DNA of 64,000 nt, from positions 49,281 to 113,280 of the forward strand of contig NZ_JAHXZN010000010.1 of the NCBI RefSeq assembly GCF_019429485.1, given 5' to 3'. The stretch is from Sphingomonas citri (GTDB lineage: Bacteria > Pseudomonadota > Alphaproteobacteria > Sphingomonadales > Sphingomonadaceae). The position numbers were made by a program, and so were the translations under genes. The notes beneath the pieces are model-generated. The model was not told the DNA's origin and made no database searches. It saw only the letters and a list, made by a program, of their open reading frames with translations. This document shows positions 25,141 through 32,730 of this stretch, one piece after another (the first letter of the stretch is position 1; each line of letters begins with the position of its first letter).

Positions 25141-25818
25141 TCAAGCCTCGTTTTCACCGACGCAAGTCAGGCTTTGCAGAAAGGCGTCGGCGGTTAACGT
25201 CAACGCGGCGTCGAAAGTTGCAAATTCGTGCGGTGAACCGAGCGCGGCGGCGCTGGTGACCGGATAGTCGGCGAGACCGCACGGCACGATGCCGCCGAAA
25301 TGCGCCAGGTCGGGCGCGAGATTGATCGAGAAGCCGTGCAGCGTCACCCAGCGGCGCACGCGGATGCCGATCGCGCCGATCTTGGCCTCGGCGCCGGCGC
25401 GATCGCGCGTCCAGATGCCGATCCGGCCGGGCGCGCGAAAGGCGGCGATGCCCAGTTCGGCCAGCGCCGCGATCAGCCAGCCCTCCAGCGCGTGGACGAA
25501 GCACCGTACGTCGCGGCCGCGGCGGTTGAGGTCGAGCATGAGGTAGCCGACGCGTTGCCCCGGGCCGTGATAGGTATAGCGCCCGCCGCGCCCCGCCGGC
25601 ACGACCGGGAAGCGCGGGTCGACCAGCTCGCGCGGGTCGGCGCTGGTGCCGGCGGTGTAGACCGGCGGGTGCTCGAGCAGCCACACCAGCTCGCGCGCCT
25701 CGCCGGCGGCGATCGCGGCGGCGCGCGCTTCCATCGCCTGCAGCGCGGCGGCATAGTCGGTGAGCCCCGGCGACACGCGCCACTCCACGTCCTCGATCAT
25801 CGTCGTGCGCTGCTGCAT
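25141..25818 (-). CDS. lipB: Octanoyltransferase LipB
   Basis: A 225-residue enzyme transferring octanoate from ACP to lipoyl domains, the first step of lipoic acid attachment. Motifs are LLEHPPVYTAGTSADPRELV, the GRGGRYTYHGPGQRVGYLMLDL core, the catalytic lysine in AEAKIGAIGIRVRRWVTLHG (K146) and the catalytic cysteine in FGGIVPCGLADYPVTS (C180). An in-frame ATG at 25800 is an alternative start. A MITE-like element ends up about 55 bases upstream of the start, so it may influence lipB transcription. Confidence 0.95.
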   Translation of the reverse strand: MQQRTTMIEDVEWRVSPGLTDYAAALQAMEARAAAIAAGEARELVWLLEHPPVYTAGTSADPRELVDPRFPVVPAGRGGRYTYHGPGQRVGYLMLDLNRRGRDVRCFVHALEGWLIAALAELGIAAFRAPGRIGIWTRDRAGAEAKIGAIGIRVRRWVTLHGFSINLAPDLAHFGGIVPCGLADYPVTSAAALGSPHEFATFDAALTLTADAFLQSLTCVGENEA

Positions 25819-25872
25819 CCCGGCCAGATGTGCTCCCTCGGCGCGGTTGGCAAGCCGCCGGCGGAGCGCTAG

Positions 25873-26136
25873 GGTCTGTACTCAATCGCAGCAAGGATCG
25901 TGATTGCCGGTGGAAGGCCGCCCACGAGGAGCGCAGCGCAGCCGGGTAGCTGCGCTACCCGCAAGCAAACGACGATGCTGGGCGGCCTTCCACCGGCAAC
26001 CGCTTCACGGCGGGCGGATTTTGGCGCCATGCGGCGTCGTGCGTCGGTCACGATGCATGAGCAAAGCTCCCTCCTTGCTCCTAGCCTGGCGGCAAAATCC
26101 GCTCCGTCACGACCTTGCTGCGATCGAGTACAGACC
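25873..26136. mobile_element. MITE-like element with 24-bp terminal inverted repeats and CTAG flanks
   Basis: The ends are GGTCTGTACTCAATCGCAGC plus AAGG (25873-25896) and its reverse complement at 26113-26136, with one mismatch in 24. CTAG is present on each side (25869-25872 and 26137-26140), the typical 4-bp target duplication of IS5-type elements. Inside are a perfect 21-bp inverted repeat (25904-25924 with 25979-25999), an 8-bp stem (25943-25961) and further pairing arms around GCGGATTTTG/CAAAATCCGC. At 264 bases it is too short for a transposase, so it is a non-autonomous element. The IS family assignment is inference. Confidence 0.8.
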
Positions 26137-26165
26137 CTAGGCCGGCGCGGGAAGGGGACGACGCG

Positions 26166-26969
26166 ATGATCAGGATGGCCACGGTGTGGGAGCGCACGGT
26201 CGACGTGCTGCGCGGGCGCGCCGCGATCCTCGCCGGCATCGCCTTCGTCACGCTGTTCCTGCCGACGGTGTCGAGCGCGGCGGTGACGAGCTTCGTCGGT
26301 GACGTCCAGGCGGCGCGACTGCTGGCGAGCCTGGTCTCGGCGGTGCTGATGCTGTTCGGCATGCTCGCGATCACCGCCGTGGCGAGCGACCCGCGCGTCG
26401 ATCGCGGCGCGGCCTATCGGCTTGCCGCGAACCGGCTTCCCGCCGCCATCGGCGTCACGCTGGTGCTGGTCATCGCGCTGTCGCTCACCTTCGTGCCGGG
26501 CACGCTCGCGCTGATCGCGGCGGGCGCGACCGTCACCGCGACGGGCATGGTCGAGATGCAGCGCGCCGCGGCCGGTCCGCTCGCGCTCTCGGCCGGGCTG
26601 ATCCTCGTCGCCGCCGCGCTGCTGCTGTGGCTGGGCGCGCGGCTGGCACCGCTGTTCGCGGTGGTGGTCAACGAGCGCCTCGGGCTCGGCGCGATCCGCC
26701 GTGCCTTCGCGCTGACGCGCGGTGCCGCGGCGCGGCTGATCGGGGTGCTGATCCTCTACGCCGTGCTGGTGATGGTACTCAGCGTCGCGGTGCGCTCGGT
26801 CGTCGGAGTCGTGCTGCGGCTGCTGCTCGACAGCGACGCTGCCGTGCTGTTCGGCACCTCGGTGGCGCTGGCGATCGTCAGCGCGGGCGCCACGGTGGTG
26901 CAGAACGCCTTCTACGCGCAATATTACGCCGCTGCGCGCGAGCGCGAAGAGGCGGCGCCGTCCGCATGA
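26166..26969 (+). CDS. Multi-spanning membrane protein of unknown function
   Basis: A 267-residue, strongly hydrophobic protein with about five or six membrane segments (for example AAILAGIAFVTLFLPTV, LLASLVSAVLMLFGMLAI, AIGVTLVLVIALSLTFV, PLALSAGLILVAAALLLWLG, LIGVLILYAVLVMVLSVAV). The motif NERLGLGAIRRAFALTRG resembles the amphipathic turn of the glycerophosphodiester-phosphodiesterase membrane-domain group, though no catalytic part is present. The ATG at 26166 follows GGAAGGGGACG. Its stop overlaps the next gene as ATGA, so the two membrane proteins are coupled and may work together. Confidence 0.78.
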   Translation: MIRMATVWERTVDVLRGRAAILAGIAFVTLFLPTVSSAAVTSFVGDVQAARLLASLVSAVLMLFGMLAITAVASDPRVDRGAAYRLAANRLPAAIGVTLVLVIALSLTFVPGTLALIAAGATVTATGMVEMQRAAAGPLALSAGLILVAAALLLWLGARLAPLFAVVVNERLGLGAIRRAFALTRGAAARLIGVLILYAVLVMVLSVAVRSVVGVVLRLLLDSDAAVLFGTSVALAIVSAGATVVQNAFYAQYYAAAREREEAAPSA

Positions 26970-27712
26970 GCCTGACCTTCGCCGGACTGCTCTCGGTCGC
27001 GTGGCGGCTGTTCCGGCGCGACCGCGCCCTGGTGCTGCGGCTCGCCGCGCTGTTCGTCTTCCTGCCCGCCTTCGCCGCGCTGCTGCTGTGCGACCCGCTG
27101 CCACCGCTGCCGCCGGCGCCGCGCGACGAGCTGATGATGCGCGCCTGGCTCGCCGCGGTGGGCGAGTGGGGGCAAGGCAACGCCTTGTTCTACCTGCTCG
27201 CGGACCTGCTCGCCTCCTACGGCGTGGCCGCGATCGCGCTGCTGCTGCTCGATCCCGACCGGCTGACGGTGGGGCAGGCGCTCGGCCAAGCACTGGCGCG
27301 GCTGTGGTCGTTCGTGCTGGTCAGCGTCGCGGTGGCGGTGCCGGTCGGGCTCGGCCTGTGGCTGCTCGTGCTGCCCGGGCTGTACGTCCAGGCGCGGCTG
27401 ATCGCGGCGGTGCCCGCCCTGGCGCGGCACCCGGCGCTGCGCGCGGGGCCGGCGCTGCGGCTGAGCTGGAGGCTGACCAAGGGGCAGGATTGGGCGATCA
27501 CCGGCGCGCTCGTCACGCTGTTCCTGGCGCAATGGGTCGTCGTGTCGCCGCTGCTGAGCGCGGACGAGGCGCTGCGCGCGCCCGGCAGCGGCGACCCGGT
27601 GCTGCTCGGGCTGGTGGATGCGCTGCTCGCCGCGGTACCCGCGGCCTATGCGATCGCGGTGCTGCTGATGGGCGTAGTGGTCTATCGCGTCGGGGCGAGC
27701 AGGGGCAGCTGA
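26966..27712 (+). CDS. Membrane protein partner of the upstream gene, unknown function
   Basis: A 248-residue protein with about five hydrophobic segments. It shares the same layout as its upstream neighbour: an N-terminal WRLFRRDRALVLRLAALFVFLPAF, then paired helices, then LRAGPALRLSWRLTKGQDW, the equivalent of the FALTRG turn. The two are probably distant paralogs. It starts at the ATGA overlap (26966). Its 3' end overlaps the convergent GNAT gene by 31 bases. No transport or enzymatic motif is visible. Confidence 0.75.
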   Translation: MSLTFAGLLSVAWRLFRRDRALVLRLAALFVFLPAFAALLLCDPLPPLPPAPRDELMMRAWLAAVGEWGQGNALFYLLADLLASYGVAAIALLLLDPDRLTVGQALGQALARLWSFVLVSVAVAVPVGLGLWLLVLPGLYVQARLIAAVPALARHPALRAGPALRLSWRLTKGQDWAITGALVTLFLAQWVVVSPLLSADEALRAPGSGDPVLLGLVDALLAAVPAAYAIAVLLMGVVVYRVGASRGS

Positions 27713-28275
27713 GGTGCGACGTCGGCGGGCAGGGCGCCGGTCACGCGCGGGTCGGTGAAGGTCTCGATCGTGCGACGCACCGGGGTGAAGCCCTGCGCGC
27801 GGTAGAAGTTGAGCGCCGAGGGATGGTCGAGCGTGCAGGTGTGGAGCCACACGCGGTTGACGCCCGCGACCCAGGCGCGCGCGAGCGTCTCCGCCATCAG
27901 CCAGCGACCGTGACCCTGGCCGGTCAGCTCGGGCACCAGAGCGAAATAGCCGATCTCGCAGGTGCCGGCGGAGCGGAAGTCGAGCTCGACCATGCCGACC
28001 TCGACGCCGGCGCGGTCGACCGCGGCGAACACCTGCACCTGCGTGTCGTGAACGATCGCGGTGAGCGCGGCATCGTCCATGACGAGCCGCGAGAACCACA
28101 GCCAGCCCGCGCCGACGCGGCGGAATAGCGCGCGATATTTCTCCGGCTCGGGCCGTGCCCAGCGCACCAGCCGCAGCGGCGAGTCGGGCACGGGGCGCAG
28201 CGGCGGGCGGCGGCGCATCTCCAGCGAGGTGACCACCGCGGCGATCTGGTCGGCGGGGAGGTGGGTCAGCCCCAT
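27682..28275 (-). CDS. GNAT family N-acetyltransferase
   Basis: A 197-residue acetyltransferase; the acetyl-CoA motif is IGYFALVPELTGQGHGRWLMAE, followed by RVWLHTCTLDHPSALNFYRAQGF. The N terminus (MGLTHLPADQIAAVVTSLEM) and FRRVGAGWLWFSRLVM identify a subgroup I associate with alphaproteobacterial genomes. The ATG at 28275 lies 10 bases inside the hemF end, indicating coupling to hemF. The target is unknown. Confidence 0.87.
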   Translation of the reverse strand: MGLTHLPADQIAAVVTSLEMRRRPPLRPVPDSPLRLVRWARPEPEKYRALFRRVGAGWLWFSRLVMDDAALTAIVHDTQVQVFAAVDRAGVEVGMVELDFRSAGTCEIGYFALVPELTGQGHGRWLMAETLARAWVAGVNRVWLHTCTLDHPSALNFYRAQGFTPVRRTIETFTDPRVTGALPADVAPQLPLLAPTR

Positions 28276-29105
28276 GTCGCCACCGGCGGCAGGCTCATCA
28301 GGATCGCGTCGACGTTGCCGCCGGTCTTCAGCCCGAACAGCGTGCCGCGATCGTAGACGAGGTTGAACTCGGCGTAGCGCCCGCGCCATTCGCGCTGCTG
28401 CGCGACGTCCGCCTCGGCGAAGGGCAGGTGCATCCGCCGCCGCACGATCCGCGGGTACACGTCGAGGAAGGCGCGGCCGACGTCCTGGGTGAACGCGAGG
28501 TCGGCGGCGAAGTCCCCCTCCAGATGGTCGTAGAAGATGCCGCCGACGCCGCGGTGGACGCCGCGGTGCGGGATGTAGAAATAGTCGTCCGCCCATTGCT
28601 TGAAGCGCGGGTAATGCGCCGGATCGTGGCGGTCGCAGGCATCGCGCAGCGTGGCGTGAAAGTCTTCGGTATCCTCCGCGATGGGCAGCGGCGGGTTGAG
28701 ATCGGCGCCGCCGCCGAACCAGCGCTTCGTGGTGGCGAGGAACCGCGTGTTCATGTGCACCGCGGGAACGTGCGGGTTGGCCATGTGCGCGACCAGGCTG
28801 ATGCCCGTGGCGAAGAAGCGCGGGTCCTCGCCCGCGCCGTGGATCGTGCGCGCGAAATCACCCTCGAACGTGCCCCCGACGGTGGAGACGTTGACCCCGA
28901 CCTTCTCGAACACGCGGCCCTTCATCACGCCGCGCACGCCGCCGCCGCCGGGTTCACCGCTCGGGTCGGCGCGGTCCCAGGCGAGATAGTCGAAGCGCGC
29001 GTCGGAGCCGGCCTCGCGCTCGATCGCCTCGAACTCGGCGCAGATCAGGTCGCGCAGCTGCTCGAACCAGGTCCGGGCGGCGGTCTGCTGTTCGTCCAAT
29101 ATCAT
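28266..29105 (-). CDS. hemF: Oxygen-dependent coproporphyrinogen III oxidase
   Basis: A 279-residue enzyme that decarboxylates coproporphyrinogen III to protoporphyrinogen IX with O2. Motifs are GVMKGRVFEKVGVNVSTVGG, the NPHVPAVHMNTRF segment, WFGGGADLNP, DYFYIPHRGVHRGVGGIFYD and EWRGRYAEFNLVYDRGTLFGL; the end is typical (GGNVDAILMSLPP). The ATG at 29105 is preferred over the longer frame because the family begins near ARTWFEQL. It suits an aerobic organism with petABC next door. Confidence 0.96.
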   Translation of the reverse strand: MILDEQQTAARTWFEQLRDLICAEFEAIEREAGSDARFDYLAWDRADPSGEPGGGGVRGVMKGRVFEKVGVNVSTVGGTFEGDFARTIHGAGEDPRFFATGISLVAHMANPHVPAVHMNTRFLATTKRWFGGGADLNPPLPIAEDTEDFHATLRDACDRHDPAHYPRFKQWADDYFYIPHRGVHRGVGGIFYDHLEGDFAADLAFTQDVGRAFLDVYPRIVRRRMHLPFAEADVAQQREWRGRYAEFNLVYDRGTLFGLKTGGNVDAILMSLPPVATWG

Positions 29106-29137
29106 GGGGATGCTCTCGCCCGGCGAAGCGCGTGCGG

Positions 29138-29596
29138 TCAATCGGTCAATCTGTCCCACCCGCCGGTCTGGCGCAGCGCCTCGCCGAGGATCAGCGCGCC
29201 CGCCATCGCCACGTTGAGCGAGCGCAGCCCGGCGCGCATCGGCACGCGGACGCGCAGGTCGGCGCGGTCATGGACGTGCGCCGGCACCCCGACGCTCTCG
29301 CTGCCGAGCAGCAGCGCGTCCTCCGCTTCGAAGCGCGCCTGCGGCAGCGGCACCGCGCCCGCCGTGGTGGCGAGCACGACGCGGCCCTCGACCGTGGCGA
29401 GGAAAGCGTCCCAGTCGGCATGACGCCGGACCTGCACGTGCGCGGCATAGTCCATCGCGGCGCGCGCCATCGCGCGCTCGCCCCAGGGAAAGCCCATCGG
29501 CTCGATCAGGTCGACCGCGAGGTCGAGGCAGGCGCCGAGCCGCAGCAGCGTGCCGACATTGCCGGCGATATCGGGTTGGAACAGCGCGATCCGCAT
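29138..29596 (-). CDS. trmL: tRNA (cytidine/uridine-2'-O-)-methyltransferase TrmL
   Basis: A 152-residue SPOUT methyltransferase that modifies the wobble position of certain leucine tRNAs. Landmarks are MRIALFQPDIAGNVGTLLRL, IEPMGFPWGERAMARAAMDY, and the SAM-binding knot LLLGSESVGVPAHVHDRADLRVRVPM followed by RSLNVAMAGALILGEALRQ. Length is normal for TrmL. It is divergent from petA, with about 180 bases between the starts, and 32 bases upstream of hemF on the same strand. Confidence 0.93.
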   Translation of the reverse strand: MRIALFQPDIAGNVGTLLRLGACLDLAVDLIEPMGFPWGERAMARAAMDYAAHVQVRRHADWDAFLATVEGRVVLATTAGAVPLPQARFEAEDALLLGSESVGVPAHVHDRADLRVRVPMRAGLRSLNVAMAGALILGEALRQTGGWDRLTD

Positions 29597-29775
29597 CGCC
29601 GCCGCTCTACGCAGGTTGTTGCGCGACCGCAAAATGGGATTGGCAAAGCGCGGGGCCCGCGGCTATCACCCCGCCAGACCGCCTCGGGGACAGGCAGGTC
29701 GCGCGGGGAGGCGGCATGTCGCGACGGCATCGGATCGACCCGGCGGGAGAATGAACGGGTAGAGGTTTGACGCGA

Positions 29776-30360
29776 ATGGCGACGGTCGAGAACAATATCC
29801 CGCCGGGCGAGGACCCCGCACCCTATCACGAGCCTGCCCACGATCCGCGTCGCCGCGACTTCATCAACATCGCCGCCGTGTCCTTCGCGGGCGTCGGCGC
29901 GGTCGCGATCGTGCTGCCGCTGATCAACCAGATGAACCCCTCGGCCGACGTGCTCGCGCTGTCGACCACCGAGATCGACATCTCCAAGATCGCGCCCGGT
30001 CAGGCGATCAAGTCGTCGTTCCGCAAGCAGCCTTTGTTCGTGCGCAATCTCACGCCCAAGGAGATCGGCGAGGCCAACGACGTCGACGTCGGCTCGCTGC
30101 GCGACCCGCAGACGCTCGCCGAGCGCACCAAGCCGGGCAAGGAGAACTGGCTGATCACGCTGGGCGTCTGCACCCACCTAGGCTGCGTGCCGCTGGGCGC
30201 GGGCGAGGGCGAGAACAAGGGCCCGTTCGGCGGCTATTTCTGCCCCTGCCACGGCTCGGCCTATGATACCGCCGGGCGGATCCGCCAGGGGCCGGCACCG
30301 CAGAACCTGCACGTGCCCGATTACACTTTCACGTCCGACACCGTCGTGACGGTCGGCTGA
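29776..30360 (+). CDS. petA: Ubiquinol-cytochrome c reductase, Rieske iron-sulfur subunit
   Basis: A 194-residue subunit of the bc1 complex. A twin-arginine-like RRRDF precedes the single membrane anchor (about residues 30-50). The [2Fe-2S] site is complete: CTHLGC (C132, H134, C137) and CPCHGS (C156, C158, H159), with the expected insertion between. The ATG at 29776 has AGAGG ten bases upstream; a TTG nine bases earlier is less likely. First gene of petABC. Confidence 0.96.
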   Translation: MATVENNIPPGEDPAPYHEPAHDPRRRDFINIAAVSFAGVGAVAIVLPLINQMNPSADVLALSTTEIDISKIAPGQAIKSSFRKQPLFVRNLTPKEIGEANDVDVGSLRDPQTLAERTKPGKENWLITLGVCTHLGCVPLGAGEGENKGPFGGYFCPCHGSAYDTAGRIRQGPAPQNLHVPDYTFTSDTVVTVG

Positions 30361-30373
30361 GGGAGAACGAGAG

Positions 30374-31660
30374 ATGAGCTTTCCCTGGGCCAAGCATTAC
30401 GAGCCGAAGCAGCCGCTGATGCGCTGGCTGGACGAGAAGCTGCCGCTGCCGCGCCTCGTCTACAACGCCATCGGCGCGGGCTATCCGGTGCCGCGCAACC
30501 TCAACTACTTTTGGAACTTCGGCGTGCTCGCCGGGGCGGCGCTGGTGATCCAGATCGTCACCGGCGTGGTGCTGGCGATGCATTATGCCGCCAACGGGAC
30601 GGTCGCGTTCGGCTCGGTCGAGAGCATCATGCGCGACGTCAACGCGGGCTGGTTCCTTCGCTACGCGCACGCGAACGGCGCCTCGATGTTCCTCGCCGTG
30701 GTGTACATCCACATCGGCCGCGGGCTGTATTACGGCTCGTACAAGGCGCCGCGCGAGATGGTGTGGCTGCTCGGCGTGGTCATCTTCCTGCTGATGATGG
30801 CCACCGCCTTCATGGGCTATGTGCTTCCCTGGGGGCAGATGAGCTTCTGGGGCGCGCAGGTGATCACCGGCTTCTTCTCGGCGATCCCGCTGGTGGGCGA
30901 CACCATCCGCATCTGGCTGCTGGGCGGCTTCGCGCCCGACAACGCCGCGCTGAACCGCTTCTTCTCGCTCCACTATCTGCTGCCGTTCGTGATCGCGGGC
31001 GTGATCATCCTGCACATCTGGGCGCTGCACATCCCGGGGTCGAACAACCCCACCGGCGTGGACGTGAAGGGCGAGCAGGACACGGTGCCGTTCCACCCCT
31101 ATTACACCGCCAAGGACGGCGTGGGCGTGGCGGTCTTCTTCCTGATCTTCGCCACCTTCGTGTTCTTCTCGCCCAACCTGCTGGGGCATCCGGACAATTA
31201 CATCGAGGCCAACCCGCTCTCGACGCCGGCGCACATCGTGCCCGAATGGTACTTCCTGCCGTTCTACGCGATCCTGAAGAGCTTCACCGCGGACTTCATC
31301 CTGCCGGCGAAGCTGTGGGGCGTGCTGGCGATGTTCGGATCGATCCTGCTGCTGTTCTTCCTGCCCTGGCTGGACAGCTCGCCGGTGCGCTCGGCCAATT
31401 ATCGGCCGACCTACCGCTGGTTCCTGATCGTGCTGGTGTTCGACGTGCTGGTGCTCGGTTATGTCGGCGGCGCGGAGGCGACCGCACGCAACGTGATGAT
31501 GGGGCAGATCGCCGCGGCTTATTATTTCGCGCACTTCCTGATCATCCTGCCGCTGGTGTCGGCGGCGGAGCGGCCGCGGCCGCTGCCCAACTCGATCACC
31601 GAGGCGGTGCTGGCGAAGCACGGCGGCACCGCGCCCACCAAGACCGCGCTGGCGGGTTGA
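30374..31660 (+). CDS. petB: Ubiquinol-cytochrome c reductase, cytochrome b subunit
   Basis: A 428-residue membrane protein with about eight to nine helices. It carries the heme-ligating histidine pairs (LAMHYAANG with YIHIGRGLYYGSY; LHYLLPFVIAG with LHIWALHIPGSNNP), the Qo-site PEWYFLPFYAILKS motif and the hallmark GYVLPWGQMSFWGA. It transfers electrons from ubiquinol through two b hemes. It lies 13 bases after petA. Confidence 0.97.
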   Translation: MSFPWAKHYEPKQPLMRWLDEKLPLPRLVYNAIGAGYPVPRNLNYFWNFGVLAGAALVIQIVTGVVLAMHYAANGTVAFGSVESIMRDVNAGWFLRYAHANGASMFLAVVYIHIGRGLYYGSYKAPREMVWLLGVVIFLLMMATAFMGYVLPWGQMSFWGAQVITGFFSAIPLVGDTIRIWLLGGFAPDNAALNRFFSLHYLLPFVIAGVIILHIWALHIPGSNNPTGVDVKGEQDTVPFHPYYTAKDGVGVAVFFLIFATFVFFSPNLLGHPDNYIEANPLSTPAHIVPEWYFLPFYAILKSFTADFILPAKLWGVLAMFGSILLLFFLPWLDSSPVRSANYRPTYRWFLIVLVFDVLVLGYVGGAEATARNVMMGQIAAAYYFAHFLIILPLVSAAERPRPLPNSITEAVLAKHGGTAPTKTALAG

Positions 31661-31690
31661 GAACGAGACGAAGAGGGGATCTGACAGGCA

Positions 31691-32533
31691 ATGGTTCGTC
31701 TCATATCACTGGTGATCGGTGCGGGGTTCGTCTTCGTGCTCGCACTGGCGCTGTTCTTCACCGCCAAGGACGCGATCCAGAATCCGGCGCCGCACACCGC
31801 CGAGCATGAGTTCCACCTGCATCCGGAGGACATCCACCTGTCCTCCGCGGGCTGGTTCGGCAAGTTCGACCGCCAGCAGGTGCAGCGCGGCTTCCAGGTG
31901 TACAAGGAGGTCTGCGCCGCCTGCCACTCGCTGAAGTATGTCGCGTTCCGCGACCTGCAGAAGATCGGCTATTCCGAGGCCGAGGTGAAGGCGATCGCCA
32001 ACCAGTGGGTGATCGAGCAGCCCAGCGTGAACCCGGAGACGGGCGAGGCGGCGACGCGCAAGAACCTGCCGTCGGATCATTTCCCGTCGCCCTTCGCCAA
32101 CGAGGTCGCGGCGCGTGCCGCCAACGCCAACGCGCTGCCGCCCGATCTGTCGCTGATGGCCAAGGCCCGCGAGGACGGCAGCAATTACATTCACGCGCTG
32201 ATCACCGGCTATCGCGACCAGCCGGCCGAGCTGCTCAAGAAGTTCCCCGACGCCAAGACGCCCGAGGGTCTGCACTACAACCCCTATTTCGCGAACCTCA
32301 ACATCGCGATGCCGCCGCCGCTGACGTCGGACGGGCAGGTGACCTATTCGGACGGCACCAAGGCGACCCGCGACCAGATGGCGCGCGACGTGGCGGCCTT
32401 CCTGACCTGGACGGCCGAGCCCAACCTTGAGGCGCGTCACGCCGCCGGGCTGGCGGTGGTGATCTTCCTGATGATCTTCATCTACCTGACCTGGGGCGCG
32501 TACCAGAACGTCTGGCGCGAGGTGAAGCACTGA
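31691..32533 (+). CDS. petC: Cytochrome c1 subunit of the bc1 complex
   Basis: A 280-residue membrane-anchored c-type cytochrome. The heme site is VCAACHS (C75, C78, H79); the axial methionine lies in the family segment NLNIAMPPPLTSDG. An uncleaved or cleavable N-terminal hydrophobic stretch and a C-terminal anchor (AGLAVVIFLMIFIYLTWGAY) hold the heme domain in the periplasm. It follows petB by 30 bases and ends the operon; a long GC hairpin follows the stop. Confidence 0.96.
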   Translation: MVRLISLVIGAGFVFVLALALFFTAKDAIQNPAPHTAEHEFHLHPEDIHLSSAGWFGKFDRQQVQRGFQVYKEVCAACHSLKYVAFRDLQKIGYSEAEVKAIANQWVIEQPSVNPETGEAATRKNLPSDHFPSPFANEVAARAANANALPPDLSLMAKAREDGSNYIHALITGYRDQPAELLKKFPDAKTPEGLHYNPYFANLNIAMPPPLTSDGQVTYSDGTKATRDQMARDVAAFLTWTAEPNLEARHAAGLAVVIFLMIFIYLTWGAYQNVWREVKH

Positions 32534-32538
32534 GCCTC

Positions 32539-32567
32539 ACGGGGGCGGGCGCCGCGCCCGTCCCCGT
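32539..32567 (+). terminator. GC-rich hairpin after petABC
   Basis: ACGGGGGCGGGCGC pairs with GCGCCCGTCCCCGT across a 1-3 base loop, one bulge or mismatch, about 10 bases after the petC stop. No T-run follows, so termination may need Rho. Confidence 0.5.
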
Positions 32568-32730
32568 CCGCGCACGCCGTAATCTCCATCGGCCTGGAGG
32601 ATCTTCGGTAGAAATGCTTGGCCGTTCACAACGCAGATTTGAGCCGCGGCGCGCTGAACCGGCGTAAAGCGATCCCAACGAACGCGCCGCGCGCCAGCGT
32701 GCGGACGCGGGTAGAACAGGGATCCTCGCC

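Noticed and set aside
25900..26169. 89-codon and 78-codon frames inside the MITE-like element
   Set aside because: They run through the inverted repeats, lack ribosome sites and have no transposase motif; the element is too short to encode one.
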